A DNA stretch of 64,000 bases from positions 2,458,001 to 2,522,000 of the forward strand of contig BRXU01000013.1 of NCBI GenBank assembly GCA_030267565.1, given 5' to 3'. Positions 21,152 to 30,367 of this stretch are shown one piece after another. Position 1 is the stretch's first letter, and the number at the start of each line of letters is the position of its first letter. The DNA is from Pleodorina starrii (Eukaryota; Chlorophyta; Chlorophyceae; Chlamydomonadales; Volvocaceae). The position numbers and the translations under genes were made by a program. Below the pieces are notes generated by a model. That model saw only the letters and a program-made list of their open reading frames with translations. It was not told the DNA's origin and ran no database searches.

Positions 21152-22650
21152 AACGTCAAAGCGCCCATGTCATATCACTCCAGCACGATGTTAAACCCTT
21201 AGGACGAAGCCTGCGATCGTCGTTGCCCATAATGGAACCCGACGCGCCGAGGTCGGCCTCTTCGCGCGAGAGCTCGTTTTCAGAGTACGCCAAGCCCTCG
21301 ATGGCGGTCTCATCGCGCTCATTGTTTGAATATTGATTATACTAAATTTGTGCGGCGTCGGCGAGCGGCTGCGACCGCGGAAGGCCCTGCGCGGCGTCGG
21401 CATGGCTCTCGGAAGCTCGGCCTGACCGACCAGCGACCACTGTGTCTTGTCGAGAAGCAGCAGCGCCTTGTCAAGATCCATGTTAACTTTATGCAGAACT
21501 AGCCGGCAGCGAAACTCATTCGGGAGTGCCGAGCTGCCGACCGTGGTGACTGGTGAGGGACCGGTGCGCTTGTAGGTCGTACTATTTTGGAAAATAGTAC
21601 GGCACGCATTCTCCAGCGGACCAGCGCTGTTCCCGCGCACTTATCATAAAAGGTATTCACATAACTGCCTGGCCTTATATCGGTTCGTTATATGTGCCCC
21701 AGCAGCTTTGGTCACTTAGGCAGCTATTCATAAATGGACATGACCACGCAATTCTCTAAGCAAATACGCGTAGCAGGGATTGCATTAAACAAGCAGAGGA
21801 CATCAAGGCCGTGCGTGATATAGCACTCTTGAGCTCGCGCGCTATGTTGCAGATTTTAAAGTCAATTCGGTGATAGATGATGACGCGATACTCAGCATGA
21901 CACGTGGGAGCCTTGATTCCAGACACATGCCTGGCTTGAACATAGTGCATGGGAGCAGTGCTCTGCTGCCGCTGCGCTTGTGCGGAGTTGCCCTTCGTCG
22001 TGTACCGGTAGTATGTTTGGCGAGAAGTTCGCAGTGGGAACGCGATGGAGATCGCCGACGATAAGTACCGCTGAACCGCCAAACAAACACGAAAAGGCGA
22101 GAATACAACGGGGAACAATGCTACGGGGAGCTGATGTCGTACTTTCATCACTTTCGGGTGACCAAAGTACGGCGCATGGTTTACAAGGTTTACGGCGCAG
22201 CTCTCTTCTTGTACGTATGCCTTGATTGACTTTTCAGACGGTGCATACTTTCCAAGCATGCAATGTGTCTACGATTTTCGTTAAGTCCAACCCGGCAGAA
22301 ATATGAGCTCCGATCAGCGGTTCAGCGGTACTTATTTCTGCGCGGCATAGTTTCAGTCATATGTAAACACAGCCTACGTATGGCGAGAAGTTCGCAGTGG
22401 GAACGCGATGGAGATCGCCGAGCGCTTGTTATACCAAGTATATGACATAACTGAACTATTGGTCTTGAAGGAAATCAAAACTATGCTAAAATGAGGTTGT
22501 ACTGGCTGTAACGGGGCGAGGGATCAACGTTTGGTCACGGGGCCTGGGCCACGTTAGACTTGTTGGCCACGTAACGTGTAACGGACCCGTTACCCCATGC
22601 GAACTGACCACGTTTCCTGTCAAGTGATAACGTAACGTGTCAATGTAAAT
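20987..22650. mobile_element. Possible 1.66-kb TIR element
   Basis: Bases 20987-21010 and the reverse complement of 22626-22650 match at about 22 of 25 positions (atttacat, then gacacgttacgtta). Both ends are flanked outside by cca, which could be a 3-bp target-site duplication. Its left end falls inside the 20743-21151 inverted repeat, so the two structures interleave and one is probably nested or rearranged. Internally it has a 39-bp exact direct repeat (22019-22057 and 22382-22420) and an inverted 19-bp match. No transposase was recognised. Confidence 0.4.
22019..22420. repeat. 39-bp direct repeat pair with an inverted segment between
   Basis: 22019-22057 and 22382-22420 are identical over 39 bp (start ggcgagaagttcgcagtggg). 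Between them, gcggttcagcggtacttat at 22317-22335 is the reverse complement of sequence at 22061-22079. This is typical of a decayed non-autonomous element. Confidence 0.8.
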
Positions 22651-22872
22651 CCAGCATAAGCACATTCAATTCCGGGTGCAGCTGCTCCAGAACCCCCGCC
22701 AGATGTTTTAATTTGCCCACCAGAAAACACCACACCGTAGTAATATCAATCGCCTGCACAAGCCCTCGTACTTCTGCCGTGAAGATCAGGCTCACATGCA
22801 GCACCCCCAAACACTCGTAAAAGGAGCCTGAAGGGCCGAAGCCGTCGCACCTCCGCCGATAGCCCCCTCGTT

Positions 22873-23100
22873 GAAACGTTCATAAGACTTGACCCCATCG
22901 GGGCTTGGCGTGCACGTTACATTGTCCCCCCCTTAATTGCGAGCGTCCTCGTGAGCCTTCTTGCTCCATCGAGTACTCTGGGTAGGCGACCCGTGCTACA
23001 CTTAAGGTCGCAGTCCCTGGGACTCGATCCCCAGATCCTCGATACCAAATGAAACGTTCATAAGACTTGACCCCATCGGGGCTTGACGTGCGCGTTACAC
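22873..23100. repeat. Direct repeat pair of about 48 bp, 178 bp apart
   Basis: Copies at 22873-22920 and 23051-23098 both begin gaaacgttcataagacttga and differ at two positions. Each contains the small hairpin ccccatcgggg. They flank a tRNA-like sequence (22968-23046). Confidence 0.85.
22968..23046 (+). other. tRNA-like remnant (possible SINE or tRNA retropseudogene)
   Basis: The segment can be drawn as a cloverleaf. ATCGAGT pairs with CCTCGAT at six of seven positions, GGGT and ACCC form a D-like hairpin, GCTAC and GTCGC form an imperfect anticodon stem with a 7-base loop, and CTGGG pairs with CCCAG around a TCGA-containing loop. It ends ACCA, as if a CCA tail had been copied. The loop triplet is TTA, and two extra bases separate the T and acceptor stems, so it is unlikely to be a working tRNA. 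RNA polymerase III SINE heads look like this. Confidence 0.35.
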
Positions 23101-24509
23101 TCGTAGAGCTCGCAATCGATCATGCGCGATCATGCGCTTTCTTATAACACCCCCCCTCCGCGAGTGGAGTCAGTCATCTGGCGGCGGCCAAGGTCCGTGC
23201 GCGGGCCCCGCGCCTCGCATGCACATTCCCCTCCCCAAACTTTTTGGAAATCAAGGCCGTGTGCCATTCCTAAACTAACATTCATCGCAAAGGCTGCGCA
23301 CCAGCCCGCCGCACCTGCCACGCCCTACTCAGGCGAACCCTAAGGCTAACCCCACTGTGCAAACGTCAACAAAAGCCACAGAACAACGACGGCAGTGCGG
23401 CAACAGCCCCAATAACAACTTGACAACTCCAGCCAGCCACGCTTTCATAATCTCCTACATGTGTCCCAAGCATCGGCGCCCGCCTCGCGGCCCCCCAACC
23501 CGCGCCTGAAGCGATGACAATCGCGACGCGAGGGAGGAGCGGCGACCGGCTCGACCGGCTCGCGGCCGGGCCGGGCCGGGCCTTGCGCAGCGGCTGCCCC
23601 CAGAGACCCACCCGGGGCGCATCGCCCGCCTTGCGCGACATCGGATTCGGACGGACGCCAGCCAAGCGCCCGAGCACCCTAGCGAGGGCTGCAAGGCGCT
23701 TCCAAAGCCGACATACGGCATACGGCATACCCATATGGACACGCAGACGCAGACGCATAAACCGACCAACGTCTTTTTCGTTGAGTCACTCCCCATGCGG
23801 TCCTGAAGCCCTCGCCCCGCGGGTAACGCGACGCCGCACGGACAGCCGCCGCTTTCCAGGCACCGGCCCAGCACCGCAGCAACGGCGCCGGCGGCGGCTC
23901 GGCTCCCGGAATCCGCCGCGACCCCCTCTCTCCCTCCCCTCTCTCCCCTCCATGCACCTATCCTCCCGCGACGGCGAGGCTTTCAGGAGCGCTGCATATA
24001 ACGACGGCTGATGGCCCGCAGCCGCTCTCTCCTCCTGCGCCTCCCTGCCTCTCCAATTCCCTCTTTCCCCTCGGCCGCACGACCTCTGCGGGCAGTGACA
24101 GTGACTGTGATACCGTAGGTGACTGGCGGGGCACTGGGGCAGGCGGGGGTCATGCGGGACTGCGGCTCCCCTCCCTCATCGCGGGGCCAGCCGTTGGGGG
24201 GCCAGCATGCGGGACTGCGGCTCCGGAACCACCGTCGCGGGGCCGCGGGAAGGGGACGGGAAGGGGCGGGAAGGGGAGGGGAGGGGTGCCCCGTGCAGCG
24301 CCGCCTGGACCCTGGAGCCCCCAGGCGCAACGCCCCCCACACATCGGACGCGTGTGTCCTGGTCCGCAAGCACCGCTGAGGCCTCGACATGCTGCACACA
24401 CATACGGTATCGCACACACACGGCACACTCGGGATGTGCTTTCCTCTCCGTGTCTCCGAGCAAGTTCACGAGGTCGTAAGGCCGCACCCGCTCGACACAC
24501 ACTCGCCCA

Positions 24510-24511
24510 AG

Positions 24512-24546
<35 letters not shown>
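24510..24546. repeat. (CT)n(CA)n compound microsatellite
   Basis: About ten CT units followed directly by about eight CA units, in intergenic sequence. Confidence 0.92.
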
Positions 24547-24547
<1 letters not shown>

Positions 24548-26665
24548 CACGCAGCCGCACGCGGTCCAACGGGGAGTACCGGTACTCACACCCGAATTTC
24601 CCCACGCGACGCGCAGCGTCCCCCGCCACGGCGACGCGCCCGCACGCAAGCGGGGCCCCCAAACGACGCAAGAATCGGTGTACCGGTATTTCCCGCACCC
24701 GCGCCGCAGCCGCAACCCAAGCGCACCCCAACCGCACACCCCAGGCGATAGGCACCCAGGCAACAACCGCAACAACACGTCAACATCCCAGGCACTGCTG
24801 CAGCCCCTCAAAGCAAACCACACCGTGGCTGCACTGCCCCGTGGCCACACCGTGGCCGCAGCTTCCTACGCTGTCGTACTGCCGTACCCAAACAGGTACG
24901 GCAGCTGCAATGGCCGGCTCAGGGAGCGGACGTGGGCGCTCTTTCAGCGCGTGGTGTCGTACACAACAACAACAACGACGATGCTGCAGCCCCAACTCAG
25001 CGCCGTCTCTCACACCCCCCAAAGGATGTCGGGGTTCCGGTGTCCCGGTCCCGGCTACTGACAACCTGCCAGCGGGTAAAGGGCAACGTGGGCCGGCTAC
25101 GGTGGCCGGGAACTTAGGGTCGACATCAAACCCAGAAACACAGCCCAAGGCCCCAAGCCCCAAGCCAAGCCAGGGATCCACTCCGCGCCGCCCAGCCCCA
25201 ACCCAACTGGCCACCCCCCAACCCCACCCCCCACGGTGCGACCCAATGCCAGCAAGCGCATACACGCGCATTTGCGACGCAAACCCCGACGCAGCGTATG
25301 AACCTGCGAGACACAAGCACACGCAGCAGACCCTAAAATCCTTCACAATTCACAAGAGGCACACATACACATACACACACGCACACGCACAGCGGAAGCG
25401 CCTTCCGGCGTGGTTTCTCCAACAACGCACACGCACACACGCACCCTCAGCGCCTGCTCCCTGCCTCCTCACTTGGCTCACCACCTTCCCCTACAGAAGG
25501 GTAAAGAGCCGCGCCACCAACACACATACACACACGCACACATACACACACACACGTGGAAGCACTCCTCGTCCCGCTATGTGTGCGGTAGGTGTGTTCC
25601 CCCGCAGCACCTCTCCGCCCCGCACCCCCCGCCTCGCTGGCTTACACGCCCCCAGATGCCTCTCACTCAAGAAGTCCGGGTCCACATCCCCATCCTGCAT
25701 CCCCCCCCCGGGCTCACGGCGCCTCGCGCCAACCAGGCAGATACGTCCCCGCGCAGTACCACAACCCCCAGCACCAGCACCAGCACCAGCACCAACGACG
25801 CATCACACTGTCGGACGAACGGGACGCCAACGCACCCTCCCCAAATCCATCCACCGGGTCCACAGCCCCGCAAGACGGCTTGCCGGCGCCTCGCGGCATC
25901 CAGATCCACACAACAACGCGACTCACGGCTGAGGACACCCGCAACTCCAACCCCACCCCCAAGCCCAACCCCAAGCCCAACCCAACTCCAATTCCAGGTC
26001 CAGGTGTGCAGGTGAGCCCAGTAACTCCAGGCGGCCACCCCTCCCGGCACCTCGCGGCAGACCCACATGCCATCAGGCTCCGTGTAGCCCCCGCCCAACG
26101 CCCAATCCCCAACGCCACGCGGCGCGTCACACACCCCACACCACCTTAACTCGCCCGCCAGCCCGCCAGCCGTCTCCGCCAGCCCGCCCTTTCCAAGCAC
26201 CATTAGCTCTCGCAGGGCCCGAGGGCGTCCGCGAGGCAACCCGAGCTGCAAGACCTCAGCTGTCGCCGCAGCAGCGGAGCAGCGGTCCCCCAATCGTCCG
26301 CCACAGCCGACAGCCCCCCTCGCCGCGTCCACCAACCCCCGCCCTCGTCCCCTGCCCCTCACGAGTCGTACGCAAACGAGGCCCAGGAGACGCGAGGCGG
26401 CGGCGCCCTTGCTTTCTCCCTCCGCCGTCGCCTGAGTTCCATTTCTGCGGTTGTAAACTTCAGTACCCCATTCCCCTCCGCTCCTTTCCTGCGGTTCGTG
26501 GTGCCTTGACCCCACCCAAAACCCTAAAGGAGCGCCCTCTTCGGCGCCCAAGTGTCTGCCATCCTTCCGTTTGCCCTCCTTCCGTTTGCCCTCTTTCCGT
26601 CTGCCCTCTTTCCGTCTGCCCTCTTTCCGTCTGCCCGCCGCTGCGGCCCAGCTCGGCTCTCTTGC

Positions 26666-29600
26666 CTACCGCTCCCCATCGGCGGCGCCGCCAGCCGGGG
26701 AGCACGGGTTGCTGAACCCAATTGGCGGCAAGCTGACGGGACTTGGCGTCAGCGAGCGGCGACGCGACGGCACCGCCTCCGCCTCCGCCCGCCGCTGCTG
26801 CTTCGCAGCGCCATCGCCTCCAAGCACCGACGGAGACGACGACAGCGAAGGCGAGCCTCCGCCTCCGCCTCCGCCGTCGGCGGAGGCGGAGGCGGAGGTG
26901 CTCAGCGGAGGGACCTCTCGCGGCGATGCCGCTGGCGACGGTGGCGGCGACCGGCTCCGCCCGCTGCCAGAGGACCGCATCAGCTGCCGCAGCGGCTGCA
27001 CCCAACGGCTCAGCCGCGCGCCCTGCCCCGACCCCGCAGAGTCTCCCCGCGGCGCCGGAGGCGACGGCACCGCACGGAACAGTGGCTGCAGCTGCTGGGG
27101 CCCGCCGCCGCCGGTGGCGGCGGCGGCGGTGGTGGTGCTGGCCGCGGCTTCGGTTGCCGGCTCCGCCGCCGCGGGCTGCTGCGACGTCTCGTTAGGCGGA
27201 CGGCTTCTGCTGCTGCTGCTGTTGTCGGTGCCGCCTGCTGAGTCGCTCCGCAGGGGCCAACTGTTCTGGTGCAGCGCTGCGGACTGCCGCCAGCCGCTGC
27301 CGCCGCCGCCATCCGGCTGTTGCTGCTGCTGCGCTGTCGCCGCAGCCGCAGCCGCCGGGCCGCCAACGTCCCGGTAGACACTCGGCGGCGAGGACCGCGC
27401 CGTCAGCGCAGCGCGCGGCGACGGCGCAGCCGCCGCTGCCGTCGCCGCTGCCGCGTCGCTGTGGAGAGGTCTGAGCAAAAGGGGCCCGCCGCTGGGGAGC
27501 GCGCCCGCGCCCGGGCTACCTGGTTTCGCCGGCGACGCCGCCGCTGCCGCGGCGGCGCCGTCGGGTCCATTCAGGAATGGGCTGGTCAGCCCGGGGGCCC
27601 CGGGGATCAGCAGGCTGGCGGGAGGGAGGAGGATGCAGCCGCGAAGCACATCGGCGCCGGACAGCGCCCGGGGGCTGTACCGGGCGGAGAGCGCCGGGCT
27701 GCCTGAGGCAGCGGCGCTGCCGGCGGCGCCGCCGGCAGCTTGAGGCGACGCCGGCTGCTGCTGCTGTTGTTGTTGTTCGGGGTGGAAATGGAGTGCGTCG
27801 CCGCCGCTGGCGGCAGCGGCGCCGCCGCCAGTCGCCTGCGTCGGCGCGTCGTCATCGCCCTCTGCGCCGTCCTCCACGTCGGACAGCGTGAACGTGGCGG
27901 CGGACCACTGGGAGAGGCGGCTGGTGGGCGGACCGCTGCCCGCCATCCAGCCCCGCACGGGCAGCCCAACCGCCGCCAGGCCGCCTCCCTGCCCCGACGC
28001 CAGCCCCGGGCTCTGCTGCCGGCCGCCGGCGCCGCCACCCGGCGGCGGCGGTGGCGGCGCCGCCGGCGCCATCGTCAGCCCAAGCGGCGACGCGACGTCG
28101 GCGCCGCCGCCGCCGTGCTCAACAGACAGGGGGTAGCTCGTCACCGAGAGAGTGCTGACGCTGCGACGTGGCCGGTCCTTGTGGGCCAGCGCCTCGCCGC
28201 CCCAGTCCGCCGGCGAGCTGGCGACGGACTGCTGGTACGGCGAGTGCAGCAGCGGCAGCAGTGACCCGTGGGTCGTCGCCTGTGGGCTGGCGGCCAGCAG
28301 CAGGTGCCGTACAGGGTGCAGGCGAGGCAGCTGGCGCTCAGCGGGCAGGGTCGCCAAGCTGCGGGCGCGGCGCGGCGGCACCCTGTACGGCATGCCACCT
28401 GGGGCCGCAGCGGCGGCGGCTGGCGCCGCGACGCTGGCGGCGGAGGCCAGCGCCGCCGACCCGGGGGACCTGCGGGGCGCGGTGGCGGCGGCGGCGGCGG
28501 CGGCGGATGCCGAGCCGGATTCTGCATGTCGCAGGTGCTCGCATTGACTGATCGAGGGCATGAGCTTCCGATGGTACGACGGCGTGTAGGAACTGTACGA
28601 CGATGATGGACCGGCGGGAGCGACAAGCGCGCCCGACGGCTGCTGCAGCGGTCGCGAGCAGTCCTCCGGGTGTTGCTGCAGGGCCGCAGCACCTGGCGCC
28701 GAGCCTGTCGGCCGCGCAGCCGCCGCCGCCGTCTGCGGCGCCGCGGCTGCAGGCGCTGGGGGCTGCGCGGGCTGGGGTTGGGGATGGGGATGTTTCCCTG
28801 AGCCACTGCCGCCCCAGCCAGTTCCCCGCAAGGCCACGCCGGCGCGTGTGCAGCTACTACTGCCGGCGCTGCCACTGCCGCTGCTGCGGGCGGCGGCGGC
28901 AGCAGCAGCAGGAGCAGCAGGGGCCAGCCCGCCAGACACCCGTACGCTGGTCGACGGGCCCGGCGGCGGGTGGGGTCGAACGACAGGGGAGCTCAGGCAC
29001 GATCGCGGGGCACCGTACACGTCGTACATGTGCATGTACGGCATCGGCAGGACGCTCGTGGCGGCGGCGCCCATCACCCCCGGCTCCGCGCACGACTCTG
29101 CTGCGACGGCTCGCCAGCCGTCATGGCGGCCGGGGGGGCGCTCACACTCCTGATCCGGCCGCCGCGCCTGCTGCTGCTGCTGCTGCTGCTGCTGCGGGTC
29201 CTGACCACGCCGCGACTGTTGCCGCCGCTCTGGCGGCGACGGCGGCAGCGGCGGCTGCGGCGGCTCCTGCTCCTGTTCCCCCGGTGAGGGCCATTCGCGC
29301 TCTCGAGTGCCCTGCGGCTGATAACCAGCAACCGCGCGCTGCTGCTGCTGCTGGTTGTGGTGGTGGTAGTGTTGGTTGCCTTCACTGGCCTGCTGTTGCT
29401 GTTGTTGCTGCTGCCGCTGCAGCATCAGCCGATGGTGGTGATGGGGATGCTGTTGCTGCTGCTGCTGCTGCTGTCGCGCCGTCAGCGCTCGAGGTGAGCC
29501 TGCACCCGCGTCTCTCTCCGTTGCTGCAGGCGCAGGCGCAGGCGCAGGGCCGGCCCCGGGCCCTTGCCGGCCGTGGCCCCTCCGCTGTCGCTGATGCGCC

Positions 29601-30367
29601 TGCTGCTGTGGCAGCACTCGCGTGCAGGGGCTGTCGCTACGGGTGCTATCGCCTGCCAGGCTGAGATCCCCGCCGCCGCCACTGCCGCCGCCAGACACCT
29701 CACCTCCGCCGCCGCCACTCGACAGCAGCTCCGCTGCCGGCACGGAGCCGCTGGCGGACTCACCGGCGTCGACGCTAGCGGCGCCGTCGTCCTCCTCGCC
29801 TCCGTCGCTGAGCACCGCTCCGTGGCAGCAGCAGGTGCAACATGGGCAGATTTGGCCGCCGGCGCCGTCGAATGACCCGTGGGTCGCTGAGGCGAAGCTC
29901 GACGCGGGGCGCCTGGCGGCGGCGGACGGCGCCGCGCCGTCCCAGGAGCTCTCCTGGCCCTCCTCCGCCGTCAGCACGCCGTTGCGGCGGCGGCGGAGGG
30001 AGAGAACGCCGTTGCGCCGTCGGCGAATGGATAGGATGCCGTTGCGCCGCGCTCGATGGCGGCGGCCGCAGCTGCAGCAGGCGCCGCCACTGCCGCCGGT
30101 GCCGCTGCCGCCCTGCATGCCGTACTCGTCGCCGTGCACGCCGTCAAGGGCATAGGGATCCCCGCAACAGCAGCTGCAGCCGCAGCCGCAGCTGCAGCCG
30201 CAGCCGCAGCCGCAGCCGCAGCCGGGAGTGCTGAGGCTCCGCTTCATGTCCGCGGACAGGTCCGGGTCGGCGCCGCTGGCGGCTGACAGGCCGGTGCTGA
30301 GCGAGTCAAAGGTTTCGCTGCGTTGGTTGCCGTCATGCGGGGCGCTGGCTGGGTCAGCTGGGGACAT
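26666..30367 (-). CDS. Hypothetical low-complexity protein, single 1,233-codon ORF
   Basis: I do not recognise this gene. The frame opens at the first ATG (30367) after an in-frame TAG and runs without an intron to the stop at 26666-26668. Near the N-terminus there is a run of alternating Cys-Gly residues, then three tandem copies of a basic R-R-N-G-(I/V)-L-(S/T) unit, then further Cys clusters (CPCCTCCC). The rest is Ala/Gly/Ser/Pro/Gln-rich with poly-Gln tracts and no catalytic motif. An intronless frame of this length in such an intron-rich region suggests a real coding exon, perhaps the large exon of a gene whose 5' exons lie in 30368-33094. It could also be partly compositional. Two GACCCRYGGGTC palindromes lie within it (28263 and 29874). 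Confidence 0.5.
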   Translation of the reverse strand: MSPADPASAPHDGNQRSETFDSLSTGLSAASGADPDLSADMKRSLSTPGCGCGCGCGCSCGCGCSCCCGDPYALDGVHGDEYGMQGGSGTGGSGGACCSCGRRHRARRNGILSIRRRRNGVLSLRRRRNGVLTAEEGQESSWDGAAPSAAARRPASSFASATHGSFDGAGGQICPCCTCCCHGAVLSDGGEEDDGAASVDAGESASGSVPAAELLSSGGGGGEVSGGGSGGGGDLSLAGDSTRSDSPCTRVLPQQQAHQRQRRGHGRQGPGAGPAPAPAPAATERDAGAGSPRALTARQQQQQQQQHPHHHHRLMLQRQQQQQQQQASEGNQHYHHHNQQQQQRAVAGYQPQGTREREWPSPGEQEQEPPQPPLPPSPPERRQQSRRGQDPQQQQQQQQQARRPDQECERPPGRHDGWRAVAAESCAEPGVMGAAATSVLPMPYMHMYDVYGAPRSCLSSPVVRPHPPPGPSTSVRVSGGLAPAAPAAAAAAARSSGSGSAGSSSCTRAGVALRGTGWGGSGSGKHPHPQPQPAQPPAPAAAAPQTAAAAARPTGSAPGAAALQQHPEDCSRPLQQPSGALVAPAGPSSSYSSYTPSYHRKLMPSISQCEHLRHAESGSASAAAAAAATAPRRSPGSAALASAASVAAPAAAAAAPGGMPYRVPPRRARSLATLPAERQLPRLHPVRHLLLAASPQATTHGSLLPLLHSPYQQSVASSPADWGGEALAHKDRPRRSVSTLSVTSYPLSVEHGGGGADVASPLGLTMAPAAPPPPPPGGGAGGRQQSPGLASGQGGGLAAVGLPVRGWMAGSGPPTSRLSQWSAATFTLSDVEDGAEGDDDAPTQATGGGAAAASGGDALHFHPEQQQQQQQPASPQAAGGAAGSAAASGSPALSARYSPRALSGADVLRGCILLPPASLLIPGAPGLTSPFLNGPDGAAAAAAASPAKPGSPGAGALPSGGPLLLRPLHSDAAAATAAAAAPSPRAALTARSSPPSVYRDVGGPAAAAAATAQQQQQPDGGGGSGWRQSAALHQNSWPLRSDSAGGTDNSSSSRSRPPNETSQQPAAAEPATEAAASTTTAAAATGGGGPQQLQPLFRAVPSPPAPRGDSAGSGQGARLSRWVQPLRQLMRSSGSGRSRSPPPSPAASPREVPPLSTSASASADGGGGGGGSPSLSSSPSVLGGDGAAKQQRRAEAEAVPSRRRSLTPSPVSLPPIGFSNPCSPAGGAADGER

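Larger units (their letters stand above)
20443..26665. other. Intergenic region with transposon-like remnants
   Basis: From about 20500 to 23110 the sequence is AT-richer than its surroundings and full of inverted and direct repeats (listed separately). No transposase or reverse-transcriptase motif was seen in any frame. From 23110 to 26665 it is C-rich with simple repeats, including (CT)n(CA)n at 24510-24546 and CA-rich runs at 25360-25556. The long plus-strand open frame across 24286-25932 has only low-complexity His/Thr/Pro content and no motif. The right end must include the 3' UTR of the minus-strand ORF at 26666. Confidence 0.5.

Noticed and set aside
24286..25932. 548-codon plus-strand open frame
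   Set aside because: His/Thr/Pro-rich, from C-rich and CA-rich sequence, with no motif, no GC3 pattern and no link to neighbouring exons.
28603..29664. 353-codon plus-strand frame opposite the unknown ORF
   Set aside because: It is the complement of poly-Gln/Ala-coding DNA; the minus frame is longer and carries structured repeats.
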